Source: Pyrinomonadaceae bacterium (GTDB lineage: Bacteria; Acidobacteriota; Blastocatellia; Pyrinomonadales; Pyrinomonadaceae). From it: a stretch of 64,000 bases of DNA. Positions 7,288 through 15,369 of the stretch are shown here, piece after piece. The translations under genes and the position numbers were made by a program. Numbering within the stretch: the first letter of the stretch is position 1; each line of letters begins with the position of its first letter. The notes under the pieces are model-generated. The model was given only the letters and a program-made list of their open reading frames with translations. It was not told the origin of the DNA and did no database searches. Location of the stretch: NCBI GenBank assembly GCA_036277115.1, contig DASUNM010000002.1:62001-126000 (forward strand). Direction: 5' to 3'.

Positions 7288-8919
7288 CTAGGTCCGCTTG
7301 TAATCAAACTTCGCCTGCGTCGGCTTTCCATAATTTGTCAGCGCCCCATGTTCGCCAACGGCATTAGGTCTCTGAAAGATCCAGTTCTGCCAGGCGGTCA
7401 GTCGCCCATAAATCTTCGTGTCCATCGTTTCTGGTCCGGCGAAGCGCAACGACGCCTCCATGCCGGTCAAAGCGTCTGGCGAAAGCGAAGTGCGCTCTTC
7501 AATCGCCAAACGAATTTCGTCTTCCCAGTCCAGATCATCAGGCGCGAAAGTTACGAGCCCGGCTTCGTCCGCGGCTTCAGTGTCGAACGAGCCTTCGCGC
7601 GCGAACGCTTCGTAAGCTTTCTTGGGCTCGGCCAGGAACCGGGACTGCAAACGCGTCAATCCATTGCTCATCGGAAACGCGCCGGTGTTCAGTTCGCTCA
7701 AGGCGACCTCAACCTCGTCATCCGGATTGTTCAGCATGTAACTGCGGTCAGAGGCGAGCACCAACTCGAACAAATTACCGGCGAAGCAACTGCCGGGCTC
7801 GATGATCGAGAAGAAACTCTTGGCCGTTAGATCGAGCCGGCGGAGGACGCGCGACATGTAAAGGATGATTTCGCGCACCAGCCAGTTATCGCGATTGGCC
7901 GCGATGGCCTTATCAACCGCGAGAACGCTTTCAATGTTTCCTTCGGTGCGAATACAAACCAAACCGATCTCGGCTTCGTTCACGCGCAGATGCAGGAGCG
8001 CATCGTCCAGCTCTCGGTACGCGCGCAACGGCCAGTAATCTTCGCCCAGCTTCTGCATCTCATCGGCTGAAGTTGGGAGGTCGCCTTCAGGCGCGCGCAG
8101 GGTCAAATCGACATAGCGTTTGTCGCGCGAAAGCTTTAACGAGACGTATTTGTAATCGCGGGTGTTGTCAGTTGATTCGAATTTGAGAGGGTTAAGTTTG
8201 ATTCCAGTAACAGGCTTTGGCTGACCATCAGCTCCCACAATCTGGGCTACGCGTTCATCAACCGACTCCTGAAACTTGCTGGTCGCAAACGAATCGTCGA
8301 TTAGCCCCCACTCTTTCGCGCGTTTGCCTTTCAAACCTTCGGCCAGCGTGGAGAAAACATCAGCCCGATCGCGCCGCACCTTGCGCTTATCCACGAGGCG
8401 CGTCAGTCCGCCCGTACCCGGCAACACGCCGAGCAAAGGAACTTCGGGAAGGGAAACGGCCGAGTTGCCGTCGTCAACCAGGTAAATCTCGTCGCAGGCG
8501 ATCGCGAGTTCGTAACCGCCACCGGACGCGGTTCCATTCAAGGCCGCCAGGTAGCGCCGTCCTGAAGCTCTTGAATCGTCTTCAATCGCGCAGCGCGTTT
8601 CGTTTGTAAACTTGCAGAAATTGACTTTGAACGCGTGCGACGACGTGCCGAGCATGTAGATGTTGGCGCCGGCGCAGAAAATGCGCGGCTTCAAACTGGT
8701 GACCACGACGGCGCGCACTTCGGGATGTTCGAACCGAATTCGCTGAATCGCATCAGCGAGCTCGATATCGACGCCCAGGTCGTACGAATTCAGCTTCAGC
8801 TTGTAGCCATCTGCCAGCGTCTCGTCTTCCGCGACGTCCATGGAAAGTTTTGCGACAGCGCCGCCAAACGACAGCTTCCAGTGCTTGTATTGGTCCGGAG
8901 AAGTTTGAAAGTTAATCAT
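7288..8919 (-). CDS. boxC: 2,3-epoxybenzoyl-CoA dihydrolase BoxC
   Basis: Crotonase-superfamily lyase that hydrolytically opens the 2,3-epoxide made by BoxB, giving 3,4-dehydroadipyl-CoA semialdehyde and formate. About 543 residues from the chosen ATG (MINFQTSPDQYKHWKLSF), matching the family. An upstream in-frame ATG at 9087 would add 56 residues translated from palindromic repeats, so it is rejected. Two crotonase-like halves are visible: the first has LKPRIFCAGANIYMLGTSSH and ASGGGYELAIACDEI with PGTGGLTRLVDKRKVRR; the second has SFFSIIEPGSCFAGNLFELV. First gene of the boxC-unknown-boxB unit. Confidence 0.95.
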   Translation of the reverse strand: MINFQTSPDQYKHWKLSFGGAVAKLSMDVAEDETLADGYKLKLNSYDLGVDIELADAIQRIRFEHPEVRAVVVTSLKPRIFCAGANIYMLGTSSHAFKVNFCKFTNETRCAIEDDSRASGRRYLAALNGTASGGGYELAIACDEIYLVDDGNSAVSLPEVPLLGVLPGTGGLTRLVDKRKVRRDRADVFSTLAEGLKGKRAKEWGLIDDSFATSKFQESVDERVAQIVGADGQPKPVTGIKLNPLKFESTDNTRDYKYVSLKLSRDKRYVDLTLRAPEGDLPTSADEMQKLGEDYWPLRAYRELDDALLHLRVNEAEIGLVCIRTEGNIESVLAVDKAIAANRDNWLVREIILYMSRVLRRLDLTAKSFFSIIEPGSCFAGNLFELVLASDRSYMLNNPDDEVEVALSELNTGAFPMSNGLTRLQSRFLAEPKKAYEAFAREGSFDTEAADEAGLVTFAPDDLDWEDEIRLAIEERTSLSPDALTGMEASLRFAGPETMDTKIYGRLTAWQNWIFQRPNAVGEHGALTNYGKPTQAKFDYKRT

Positions 8920-8927
8920 GTATGTGG

Positions 8928-8984
8928 CACAGACTTCAGTCTGTGATCTGCGTTCAAGCGCGGCACAGATTAAAGTCTGTGCCG
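8928..8984. repeat. Two CACAGACT-type perfect hairpins upstream of boxC
   Basis: CACAGACT-TC-AGTCTGTG (8928-8945) and CGGCACAGA-TTAAAG-TCTGTGCCG (8961-8984) are perfect stems. The same stem recurs at 9294-9313. They lie 9-65 bp upstream of the boxC start codon, in the position of its leader or promoter, so they could affect boxC expression. More simply they are a REP-like family. Confidence 0.75.
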
Positions 8985-9077
8985 AAATTCGAACGCTCGT
9001 TCGAAAACGAGAATGATAGGAGAACGAGGAGGGCGGGTCAAGCGGCGGTAAACAGACGCCTGGTTGGCTTGAAGCTT

Positions 9078-9197
9078 TCTCATTCACGCCGCGGCTTTAG
9101 CCCGTGGCTGCCTGCGGCCATTCAAGGGAAACCGTTTAAACGGTTTCCTTCTCCCGTCGACAATTTATCGCCGCGCTAAAGCGACGGCGGAATGAGA
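9078..9197. repeat. Nested palindromic element, GTTTAAAC-core family, copy 1
   Basis: Outer arms TCTCATTC / GAATGAGA enclose CGCCGCGGCTTTAGCCCG, a perfect core palindrome GGAAACCGTTTAAACGGTTTCC less its flanks (9128-9149), and CGCCGCGCTAAAGCGACGG. The same order recurs at 15370-15486 and 20311-20436. No coding capacity. About 120 bp; it resembles a REP/MITE-type element. Confidence 0.85.
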
Positions 9198-9220
9198 CAC
9201 TCTCAAACTGAACCAGCACT

Positions 9221-9263
9221 CCAAAACAAAAGCGCGGAGTGAACTTTGAGAGTCACTCCGCGC
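9221..9263 (-). terminator. Rho-independent terminator for the 9317-9793 gene
   Basis: Read on the minus strand, a perfect 11-bp stem GCGCGGAGTGA / TCACTCCGCGC (9232-9263) is followed by CTTTTGTTTTGG. A second perfect stem, ACACAGACT / AGTCTGTGT (9294-9313), followed by TTTTG, lies between it and the gene, giving two hairpins in series. Confidence 0.75.
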
Positions 9264-9316
9264 CTGCGATTGAAATGTCTTCTGATCTTCAAAACACAGA
9301 CTGAAGTCTGTGTCAC

Positions 9317-9793
9317 TCAGTATTGGGCCGAGCCAACCGGCGGCAGGTTGTAAACGCCGGCCAGGGTGTTCAACTCGTAACGCAGCGCGGACCATGTACT
9401 TTCGACCTTTGGTCCCAAACGCCGGCTACGCATCGCGACATTTAGCTTCGTCGCGATGTCCAAACACTTTCGCACCTCAGCCTTGTTCTCAGCCCACGCA
9501 TCGCGACGATCGAATTCGCGGCGCAGTTCATCGGTCGCTTTCTCTAAATCCTCTGCGTAATCGTTCAGTTGATCTTCGCGCCGCGTGTTGTTGAGGCGAC
9601 TGCGATCCAGAGCCCTGTCAAACTCTTTTTCGAACTTGTCGCCACGATCTTCGACGCGCTTGATGATGCGATCCACGTCGGCTTTGGTGTGGACGCGCCC
9701 ACGCGCGACGCGCGGTTGTGCCTGCGTAATAGCGGGAACCAGCAGGAAGGCAGCTGCCAAAGCCAAAGCAAATCTCGAAAAGTAGGTCTTCAT
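9317..9793 (-). CDS. Small exported, highly charged helical protein
   Basis: 158 residues. A clear Sec signal peptide (MKTYFSRFALALAAAFLLVP, cleavage after AQA near residue 26) is followed by a mature region dominated by Lys, Arg, Asp and Glu. Heptad-like spacing at about residues 40-115 suggests a long alpha-helical coiled coil. It ends GVYNLPPVGSAQY. I do not recognise a named family; such small periplasmic helical proteins are common in Acidobacteriota. It stands alone, with terminator-like hairpins downstream and an inverted repeat upstream. Confidence 0.8.
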   Translation of the reverse strand: MKTYFSRFALALAAAFLLVPAITQAQPRVARGRVHTKADVDRIIKRVEDRGDKFEKEFDRALDRSRLNNTRREDQLNDYAEDLEKATDELRREFDRRDAWAENKAEVRKCLDIATKLNVAMRSRRLGPKVESTWSALRYELNTLAGVYNLPPVGSAQY

Positions 9794-9827
9794 GTTCTCT
9801 CCTTATGCATTTAAATAACGAATGCTT

Positions 9828-9894
9828 GTTTAGAGGCGGGCTACTGCCCGCAGTTCTGGAAATCGCTCAGGCGGGCGGCAGCCCGCCTCTAAAC
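9828..9894. repeat. Inverted repeat, GTTTAGAGGCGGG family, copy 1
   Basis: GTTTAGAGGCGGGCTACTGC is mirrored by GCAGCCCGCCTCTAAAC at the other end. A related copy lies at 48893-48980. The element occupies the space between the exported-protein gene and tRNA-Sec. Confidence 0.8.
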
Positions 9895-9965
9895 GGTTGC
9901 CGCTTTATTGATCGTGACAATCAGACTTTCAGACGCAGGGCGGAGAGATTTTGGCGAAAGAAAAT

Positions 9966-10064
9966 TGGCGGAGGCGTGTAGGAATCGAACCTACCTGAGC
10001 CTGCTCTCGCAGTCTCACTAACGGTTTTGAAGACCGCGCCATTCACCAGAACAGATGCGCCTCC
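9966..10064 (-). tRNA. selC: tRNA-Sec (anticodon TCA), selenocysteine tRNA
   Basis: Read on the minus strand from 10064: acceptor GGAGGCGC, D arm with CTGGTGAATGG, anticodon stem-loop with loop CTTCAAA (anticodon TCA), a long variable arm GAGACTGC-GAGA-GCAGGCTC, T arm GTAGG-TTCGATT-CCTAC, then CGCCTCC, discriminator G and an encoded CCA. The 99-nt length and long variable arm, the CTTCAAA loop, and the GGTTCGATTCC T-loop match bacterial tRNA-Sec and exclude tRNA-Ser or a suppressor tRNA. The eighth acceptor position is a C-A mismatch instead of a pair. Its presence implies SelA, SelB and SelD and at least one UGA-decoding gene elsewhere; none is in the window. Confidence 0.95.
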
Positions 10065-10083
10065 GTTGCGGAAATGGGTGGAT

Positions 10084-10113
10084 AGATTAACGACTTTGCG
10101 CTGATTTTGTCGA
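10084..10113 (-). promoter_or_regulatory. selC: Possible promoter of tRNA-Sec
   Basis: On the minus strand, TCGACA (10108-10113) and TAATCT (10084-10089) are 18 bp apart and end about 20 bp upstream of the tRNA 5' end. Sigma-70-like spacing; the match to consensus is partial. Confidence 0.35.
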
Positions 10114-10206
10114 ACGAAAGGAACTGCGGTCGCGCCCGACACTTAGAAGTGAAACGGCCGGCTCGCCCGAAAGAATCACGCACAAACGCTAAACTCACGC
10201 CTTACC

Positions 10207-11340
10207 ATGAAAGACTGGATTGCCCTCAACATGACTCCCGGTGTGGGCCCGCGTGTGACTGCGCGCCTGCTGGAACATTTCGGATCGGCGGAAGCGATTT
10301 TTGATGCGCCCAGACGAGAGCTCGCCTTGCTGCGTCTGACACCCGAGGCAATCGAGAGCATCGCGAGCCGCGAGCTATTCGAACGCGCTGAACGTGAGAT
10401 TGAAAGCGTCCGCAAGCTCGGCGGCGACATCATTGTGCTTGACGACGGGGTCTATCCAACGCTTCTGCGCGAGACTTACGATCCACCGGTGGTGCTGTAC
10501 GTGCGCGGCCCATGGGCAGAATGCCTCGAGCGGCCATGTGTCGCGATCGTCGGGTCGCGTCGTTGTTCGACGTATGGCCAAAACGCCGCGTTGATGTTGT
10601 CTCGCGAATTGGCCCAGCGCGGCGTCACGATCATTTCCGGAATGGCGCGGGGCATCGATGCGGCTGCGCATCGCGGCGCGTTGGAGGCCGGCGGGAAAAC
10701 TGTCGCCGTGATGGGAACCGGCCTCGATCGGTTTTATCCGCGCGATCACAGCAAACTGGCATTGGAGATTCTGCAAAACGGCGGCGCATTAGTGACGCAG
10801 TTTCCGCTGGCCACACCTCCCGTGTCAGAAAACTTTCCTTATCGCAATCGCGTGATTAGCGGATTGAGTCTGGGAGTGCTCGTCATTGAAGCGGCCGAGA
10901 ATTCCGGTTCTCTGATCACTGCGCGCCTCGCGATGGAGCAGAACCGCGAAGTGTTCGCGGTCCCCGGAAACATCACTTCACGAAATTCCTTCGGCACGAA
11001 CTATCTGATCAAAGGGGCGGGAGCCAAGCTGGTGCAGCAATGGCAGGATGTCGCAGGCGAATTGCCGGCGGAAATCGCAGCGCAACTTCTCCCGCCGCCA
11101 AGTCGGAAGCGCACAAAGAAGGGCGAGCTGGTCGATCAGCTCCAACTTACGCCTGCGGATTTGTCAGAGAATGAACGGGCGATTTTCAGGTTGCTGGTGA
11201 CGGATACGCCGCAGCAAATCGACGCGCTCGCGGATGCGACAAAGCTCTCGATCACCCAACTCACCAGCGCGCTGCTCGCGCTGGAAATGCGCGAGTTAAT
11301 TCGCGCATTGCCAGGCAAGTGTTTTGTGCGCCGGATGTAG
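10207..11340 (+). CDS. dprA: DNA-processing protein DprA (Smf)
   Basis: Loads RecA on incoming single-stranded DNA during natural transformation. 377 residues, normal length. A helix-hairpin-helix-like N-terminus (MTPGVGPRVTARLLEHFGSA) is followed by the Rossmann-type DprA domain with GSRRCSTYGQNAA, SGMARGIDAAAHRGAL, GTGLDRFYPRDH and NRVISGLSLGVLVIEA. A C-terminal winged-helix domain (about 310-377) is present. The next plus-strand gene is topA, with a convergent peroxiredoxin gene between them. dprA near topA is a common bacterial arrangement. On its own it does not prove competence. Confidence 0.96.
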   Translation: MKDWIALNMTPGVGPRVTARLLEHFGSAEAIFDAPRRELALLRLTPEAIESIASRELFERAEREIESVRKLGGDIIVLDDGVYPTLLRETYDPPVVLYVRGPWAECLERPCVAIVGSRRCSTYGQNAALMLSRELAQRGVTIISGMARGIDAAAHRGALEAGGKTVAVMGTGLDRFYPRDHSKLALEILQNGGALVTQFPLATPPVSENFPYRNRVISGLSLGVLVIEAAENSGSLITARLAMEQNREVFAVPGNITSRNSFGTNYLIKGAGAKLVQQWQDVAGELPAEIAAQLLPPPSRKRTKKGELVDQLQLTPADLSENERAIFRLLVTDTPQQIDALADATKLSITQLTSALLALEMRELIRALPGKCFVRRM

Positions 11341-11346
11341 CCGAAG

Positions 11347-11877
11347 TTACTTTTGGAGTTCAGCCAGTGCGGCAAGAACTTCTGCGCTGTGGCCCAGCGG
11401 CTTCACTTTCAGGAAGACCTTAGCGATCTTGCCCTGCGGGTCGATGATGAAAGTGTTGCGCGCCGAGAGCTTCATCCCGTTGTACTCCATCAAGGAGCCG
11501 TACGCGTCAGAGACCTTGGTTTCGGTGTCGGAAAGCAGTTTGAAAGTCAGGCCTTCTTTCTGACAGAAACTCTTGTGCGATTCCGCAGTATCGACGCTGA
11601 TTCCGAGCACGACGGCCTTGGCTGCTTTGTACTTTTCCCCATCCATCTGGAAGTTGCGGGCTTGCAGCGTGCAGCCGCTGGTGAAGTCCTTCGGATAGAA
11701 ATAAAGCACGACCCAGGTTCCGCGAAAGTCCTTCAGCGAGGCCTGATTGCCTTCATTGGTCGTGAGGGTGAATTCCGGAGCAACGCTCCCGACTGCGGGT
11801 GGCTCGGCCGGACTCAACGCGAAAATTGCAGACGCGCAAAGGACCAGAACGCCTAGTATTCCTAAAGGTTTTGCCAT
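11347..11877 (-). CDS. Exported Bcp/PrxQ-type peroxiredoxin
   Basis: Thioredoxin-fold peroxidase that reduces peroxides through a peroxidatic cysteine. 176 residues: an N-terminal hydrophobic segment (about 5-22) that looks like a signal peptide or anchor, then the AhpC-TSA domain. The active site reads YPKDFTSGCTLQ with Cys69, and a second cysteine in HKSFCQKEG (Cys105) fits a Bcp-type resolving cysteine. The export signal is unusual for Bcp, which is normally cytoplasmic; a periplasmic role follows. Convergent with dprA, ending 6 bp from its stop. Confidence 0.9.
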   Translation of the reverse strand: MAKPLGILGVLVLCASAIFALSPAEPPAVGSVAPEFTLTTNEGNQASLKDFRGTWVVLYFYPKDFTSGCTLQARNFQMDGEKYKAAKAVVLGISVDTAESHKSFCQKEGLTFKLLSDTETKVSDAYGSLMEYNGMKLSARNTFIIDPQGKIAKVFLKVKPLGHSAEVLAALAELQK

Positions 11878-11965
11878 GTCTTACCTCGTAGCTGAATGTG
11901 TTAGGGAAGCCTGACTGAGAATACACTGTTAGGCATAATTTCGCAGCTTGCGGTGACGCCGGTTT

Positions 11966-11996
11966 GACACGCGAGTCAAGGTTAGTGGTATTTTCA
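11966..11996 (+). promoter_or_regulatory. topA: Possible topA promoter
   Basis: TTGACA (11966-11971) is followed at 19 bp by TATTTT (11991-11996), preceded by GTGG. The -35 box lies in TTGAC-ACGCGA-GTCAA, a 5-bp inverted repeat that could be an operator. The 146-bp leader to topA shows no riboswitch I recognise. Confidence 0.35.
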
Positions 11997-12141
11997 TGCC
12001 GCCTTCGACCCCGCGTAAATCGGCAAAGCAACCCGGTCATCCAACCAACATTTGTGCGTGACCGGACGGGCGCACTTAATCGGATGTCGCAATTAGATGG
12101 AATCACGGTCAGTTTTTGGAGAGACGGCGCGTAACAGATAA

Positions 12142-14643
12142 ATGGCAAAGAACCTCGTAATCGTCGAATCGCCGGCCAAGGCGAAAACGATCAATAAATA
12201 TCTCGGCAAGGACTTCATCGTGAAGGCCTCAATTGGGCATATCAAAGATCTGCCTTCGAAGGGTCTCGGCGTCGACATCCAAAACAACTTTGAGCCGAGT
12301 TACGAAGTTATCCCCGATACAAGGAAGCGAAATAATAAGAAAATTGTTGCCGACCTGAAGAAAACGGCGAAAACCGCGGACGCGATCTATCTCGCGGCCG
12401 ACCCGGATCGTGAAGGGGAAGCGATTTGCCAGCACCTCGCGGAAGAGATTGTTCCCAAGAAACCGGTCGTCCCGACGTATCGCGTGATGTTCAATGAAAT
12501 TACGAAGCGCGCGGTGCAGGCCGCGTTCGACCATCCGAAGCAAATCGACGAAAACCTGGTAGACGCTCAGCAGGCGCGGCGCATACTCGATCGTTTGGTC
12601 GGCTACAAAGTCTCGCCGCTGCTGTGTCGCACGATCGGCGGACGCTTGAGCGCCGGGCGCGTGCAATCCGTCGCATTGCGAATGGTCGTTGAGCGCGAGC
12701 GCGAGATTGAGGCGTTCGTCAAGACTGAGTATTGGACGATCGCGGCGAACTTGACCGGTAAACAACCGCCGCCGTTCGCCGCGCGCTTGCTGAAGGTTGG
12801 CGAGCAAACTGTTAAGACCAGCGGTTTCGACCAGGATCTGAAGAAATCTGAGATTCTTATCGGCAACGATGCGCAGGCGAATGAGATCGTTTCCGAAGCC
12901 AGGCAACAAAAGTTTGTCGTTAACGAAGTCACCACCAAGGAACGGAAACGAAATCCGGTTCCGCCCTTCATCACTTCAAAGTTACAGCAGGAAGCATCGC
13001 GCAAACTCGGATTCGCGGTGAAGCGCACGATGATGATTGCCCAGCATCTTTACGAAGGGGTTGAGCTGGGCAGCGAAGGTTCCGTCGGCTTGATCACTTA
13101 CATGCGCACGGACTCGATCAGAGTTAGCGAAACAGCTCTCGGCGAAGTGCGCGGGTTTATCGGTCAGCAGTACGGCGCGAATTATCTTCCCGAAAAAGCC
13201 GTTCATTACCGGTCGAAGAAAGACGCGCAGGATGCTCACGAAGCGATCAGGCCGACTGACGTCACACGCACGCCCGACTCGCTGGCGCAGTATCTCAAAC
13301 CTGAAGAACTAAAACTTTACCGTTTGATCTGGCAAAGGTTCGTCGCATCCCAGATGACACCCGCCCTTTTTGATCAGACGACTATCGACATAGGAGCCGG
13401 CCGGTTTATTTTCCGCGCCAGCGGATCGGTGCAGAAGTTTGACGGCTTCCTGAAGGTTTATCAGGAGGGCCGCGATGAGAAACCGGCCGAAGATGAAGAG
13501 GATGAACGCACGCTGCCGCTGGTAACAAAGGGCGAGACCCTGGCGCTGAACACAATCGATCCGGAACAGCATTTCACCGAACCGCCGCCGCGGTTTACGG
13601 AAGCGACGCTGGTGAAAGCCCTCGAGGAAAAAGGTATCGGACGGCCCTCAACTTATGCGGCGATCATGACGACGATCCAGGATCGCGAGTACGTCGAGAA
13701 GAAAGAAGGACGCTTTCATCCCACCGGACTCGGGAAGACCGTCAACGACGTTTTGATCGAAGGCGGCTTTGACGATCTCTTCAACGAGACCTACACCGCG
13801 CGCATGGAAGAAGAGCTCGACGAGATCGAAGAGGGGAAGCTCAAGTGGACCGATGCGATCAAAGACTTCTACGGGACCTTCAGCAAAGATCTGGCGCAAT
13901 TCGAGAAGTACGCAAAGACGGTAAAAGAGAAGGAAACACCTACCGATGAAGTGTGCCTGAAGTGCGGCACGCCCGGCATGGTGCAGAAGCTCGGCCGCTT
14001 TGGAAAGTACCTGAAGTGTAACAGTTGCAGCGCGACGCGCGATGCTGAACCGCAAGCCCCGGCGGATTCCGCTCCGGCCGCTGACGGTGAAGAAGAAATT
14101 GAAGCGTGCGAACTTTGCGGCAAACAGATGCAGCTTAAGCGCGGCCGCTTCGGACCGTTCTACGGCTGTTCGGGCTATCCCGAATGCCGGAACATTCGAA
14201 AGATTTCCAAGAGCGGCAAGATGACCGCGGCGCCGGTGCCGATTGATGAAAACTGTCCCGTTGATGGCGCGCAACTCGTGCGCCGGCAAGGCCGTTTCGG
14301 CGAATTCGTTTCGTGCTCGAATTATCCGAAGTGCAAATACATCAAGCAGGAAACCATCGGCATGAAGTGCCCGAGGCCGGGTTGCGGCGGAGAGATCGTG
14401 GTGAAGAAGTCGCGCCGCGGAAAAGTTTTCTACGGCTGCGCGAATTATCCTAAGTGCGAGGAAGTCTATTGGGACAAGCCGGTGCAGGAACCGTGTCCGC
14501 AATGTGGCAAACCGTTTGTGCTGGAGAAGACGACCAAGAAGGGAACCACTAAGTACTGCTCCGACGCCGAAGGATGCGGATACAAGAGTGAGTTGATGCC
14601 ACTTAGCCCGCCCGAACAACCGACTCAAGAGAAGCGCGCGTGA
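12142..14643 (+). CDS. topA: DNA topoisomerase I
   Basis: Type IA topoisomerase that relaxes negative supercoils. 833 residues. The Toprim domain opens the protein (KNLVIVESPAKAKTINKYLG, then AADPDREGEAICQHLAEE). The active-site tyrosine is Tyr320 in LITYMRTDSIRVS. The GRPSTYAAIM segment is near 500. Beyond about residue 590 there are five Cys4 zinc-ribbon modules (openings CLKCG, CELCG, CPVDG, CPRPGCGG, CPQCG), the last less regular. That is a long zinc tail compared with the three of E. coli. It is followed by a repeat element with an internal terminator. Confidence 0.97.
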   Translation: MAKNLVIVESPAKAKTINKYLGKDFIVKASIGHIKDLPSKGLGVDIQNNFEPSYEVIPDTRKRNNKKIVADLKKTAKTADAIYLAADPDREGEAICQHLAEEIVPKKPVVPTYRVMFNEITKRAVQAAFDHPKQIDENLVDAQQARRILDRLVGYKVSPLLCRTIGGRLSAGRVQSVALRMVVEREREIEAFVKTEYWTIAANLTGKQPPPFAARLLKVGEQTVKTSGFDQDLKKSEILIGNDAQANEIVSEARQQKFVVNEVTTKERKRNPVPPFITSKLQQEASRKLGFAVKRTMMIAQHLYEGVELGSEGSVGLITYMRTDSIRVSETALGEVRGFIGQQYGANYLPEKAVHYRSKKDAQDAHEAIRPTDVTRTPDSLAQYLKPEELKLYRLIWQRFVASQMTPALFDQTTIDIGAGRFIFRASGSVQKFDGFLKVYQEGRDEKPAEDEEDERTLPLVTKGETLALNTIDPEQHFTEPPPRFTEATLVKALEEKGIGRPSTYAAIMTTIQDREYVEKKEGRFHPTGLGKTVNDVLIEGGFDDLFNETYTARMEEELDEIEEGKLKWTDAIKDFYGTFSKDLAQFEKYAKTVKEKETPTDEVCLKCGTPGMVQKLGRFGKYLKCNSCSATRDAEPQAPADSAPAADGEEEIEACELCGKQMQLKRGRFGPFYGCSGYPECRNIRKISKSGKMTAAPVPIDENCPVDGAQLVRRQGRFGEFVSCSNYPKCKYIKQETIGMKCPRPGCGGEIVVKKSRRGKVFYGCANYPKCEEVYWDKPVQEPCPQCGKPFVLEKTTKKGTTKYCSDAEGCGYKSELMPLSPPEQPTQEKRA

Positions 14644-14650
14644 GTTTTAT

Positions 14651-14789
14651 GTAGCCCAGACGTTCACGGCTGGGAAAACTGGTGTCGAAAATTTTGATTA
14701 GCCTCCTTTTCAGGAGGCTTTAGTTTTTTAAAGCTTCTGAAGGAGCTGAGGAATCTCGCCGTTGACCCAGGCGTGAACGCCTGGGCTAC
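14651..14789. repeat. Terminator-carrying inverted element, GTAGCCCAG family, copy 1
   Basis: Ends are GTAGCCCAGACGTTCACGGC on the left and GCGTGAACGCCTGGGCTAC on the right. Inside, AGCCTCC-TTTTC-AGGAGGCT (14700-14719) followed by TTTAGTTTTTT is a good rho-independent terminator for topA. A second copy with the same plan (outer arms, GATTAGCC, AGCCTCC hairpin, T-run) lies at 38093-38234 after lpxA. Confidence 0.85.
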
Positions 14790-14852
14790 AGAAATCTTTC
14801 GACGCATCCGGTGTGAACGTCTCTCCTACAGAAAACGAGTTGACTCCCAACG

Positions 14853-15362
14853 TCACTCCTTCAAATACGCCGCCGAATACTCTACATAGTTCTGCCAGAA
14901 GCGATCGAGACTCAAGACTTCTTCATCGGTCAGAGGCCGCTTCACCCGGGCGGGCATTCCCATCACTAAGCTTCGCGGCGGAATGATTGTGCCGGGCGAA
15001 ATTAGCGAGCCTGCGGCGACCAATGATTCAGCGCCGACACGAACGTCGTCCAGCAGGATCGATCCAATTCCAATCAGAGATTTCCGTTCAACGTAGCAGC
15101 CGTGCAGCGTCACGCTGTGGCCAACGGTGACTTCCTCTTCCAGAATCGTGGGCTTCTCGCCGGTGCGCGTGTGAATGACGCAATTGTCCTGGACGTTCGC
15201 GCGGTCTCCGATGCGGATGTAGAACATATCGCCGCGCACGACCGAACCAAACCAGACGGATGCCTGTTCGCCGACGTGGACGTCACCGATGACTTGCGCG
15301 CTGTCGGCGATGAAAGCCGTTTCGTGAATTTGCGGATGAACACCGCGGAAAGGTCGAATCAT
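14853..15362 (-). CDS. Gamma-carbonic-anhydrase-like hexapeptide protein
   Basis: About 170 residues from the chosen ATG (MIRPFRGVHPQIHETAFIAD). The upstream in-frame ATG at 15509 is rejected because the added 49 residues come from a repeat element. Left-handed beta-helix hexapeptide repeats run from about 18 to 140 (VIGDVHVGEQASVWFGSVVR, IGDRANVQDNCVIHTR, VTVGHSVTLHGCYVE). The metal-ligand histidines of gamma-CA-like proteins are present (NCVIH, VGHSVTLHGC). Members of the YrdA/PaaY/CaiE group share this pattern, so carbonic anhydrase activity is possible, not certain. Confidence 0.9.
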   Translation of the reverse strand: MIRPFRGVHPQIHETAFIADSAQVIGDVHVGEQASVWFGSVVRGDMFYIRIGDRANVQDNCVIHTRTGEKPTILEEEVTVGHSVTLHGCYVERKSLIGIGSILLDDVRVGAESLVAAGSLISPGTIIPPRSLVMGMPARVKRPLTDEEVLSLDRFWQNYVEYSAAYLKE

Positions 15363-15369
15363 GATTTTT

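Noticed and set aside
8920-9087. N-terminal extension of BoxC from an upstream ATG at 9087
   Set aside because: The 56 extra residues are translated from CACAGACT and GTTTAAAC-family repeats and do not resemble BoxC; the ATG at 8919 gives the normal N-terminus.
11998-12063. A 21-codon leader peptide before topA
   Set aside because: It has no ribosome-binding site that stands out and no regulatory amino-acid run or attenuator hairpin after it.
13648-14628. Long open frame opposite topA
   Set aside because: A high-GC shadow of topA; its sequence shows no domain and it is contained in a clear gene.
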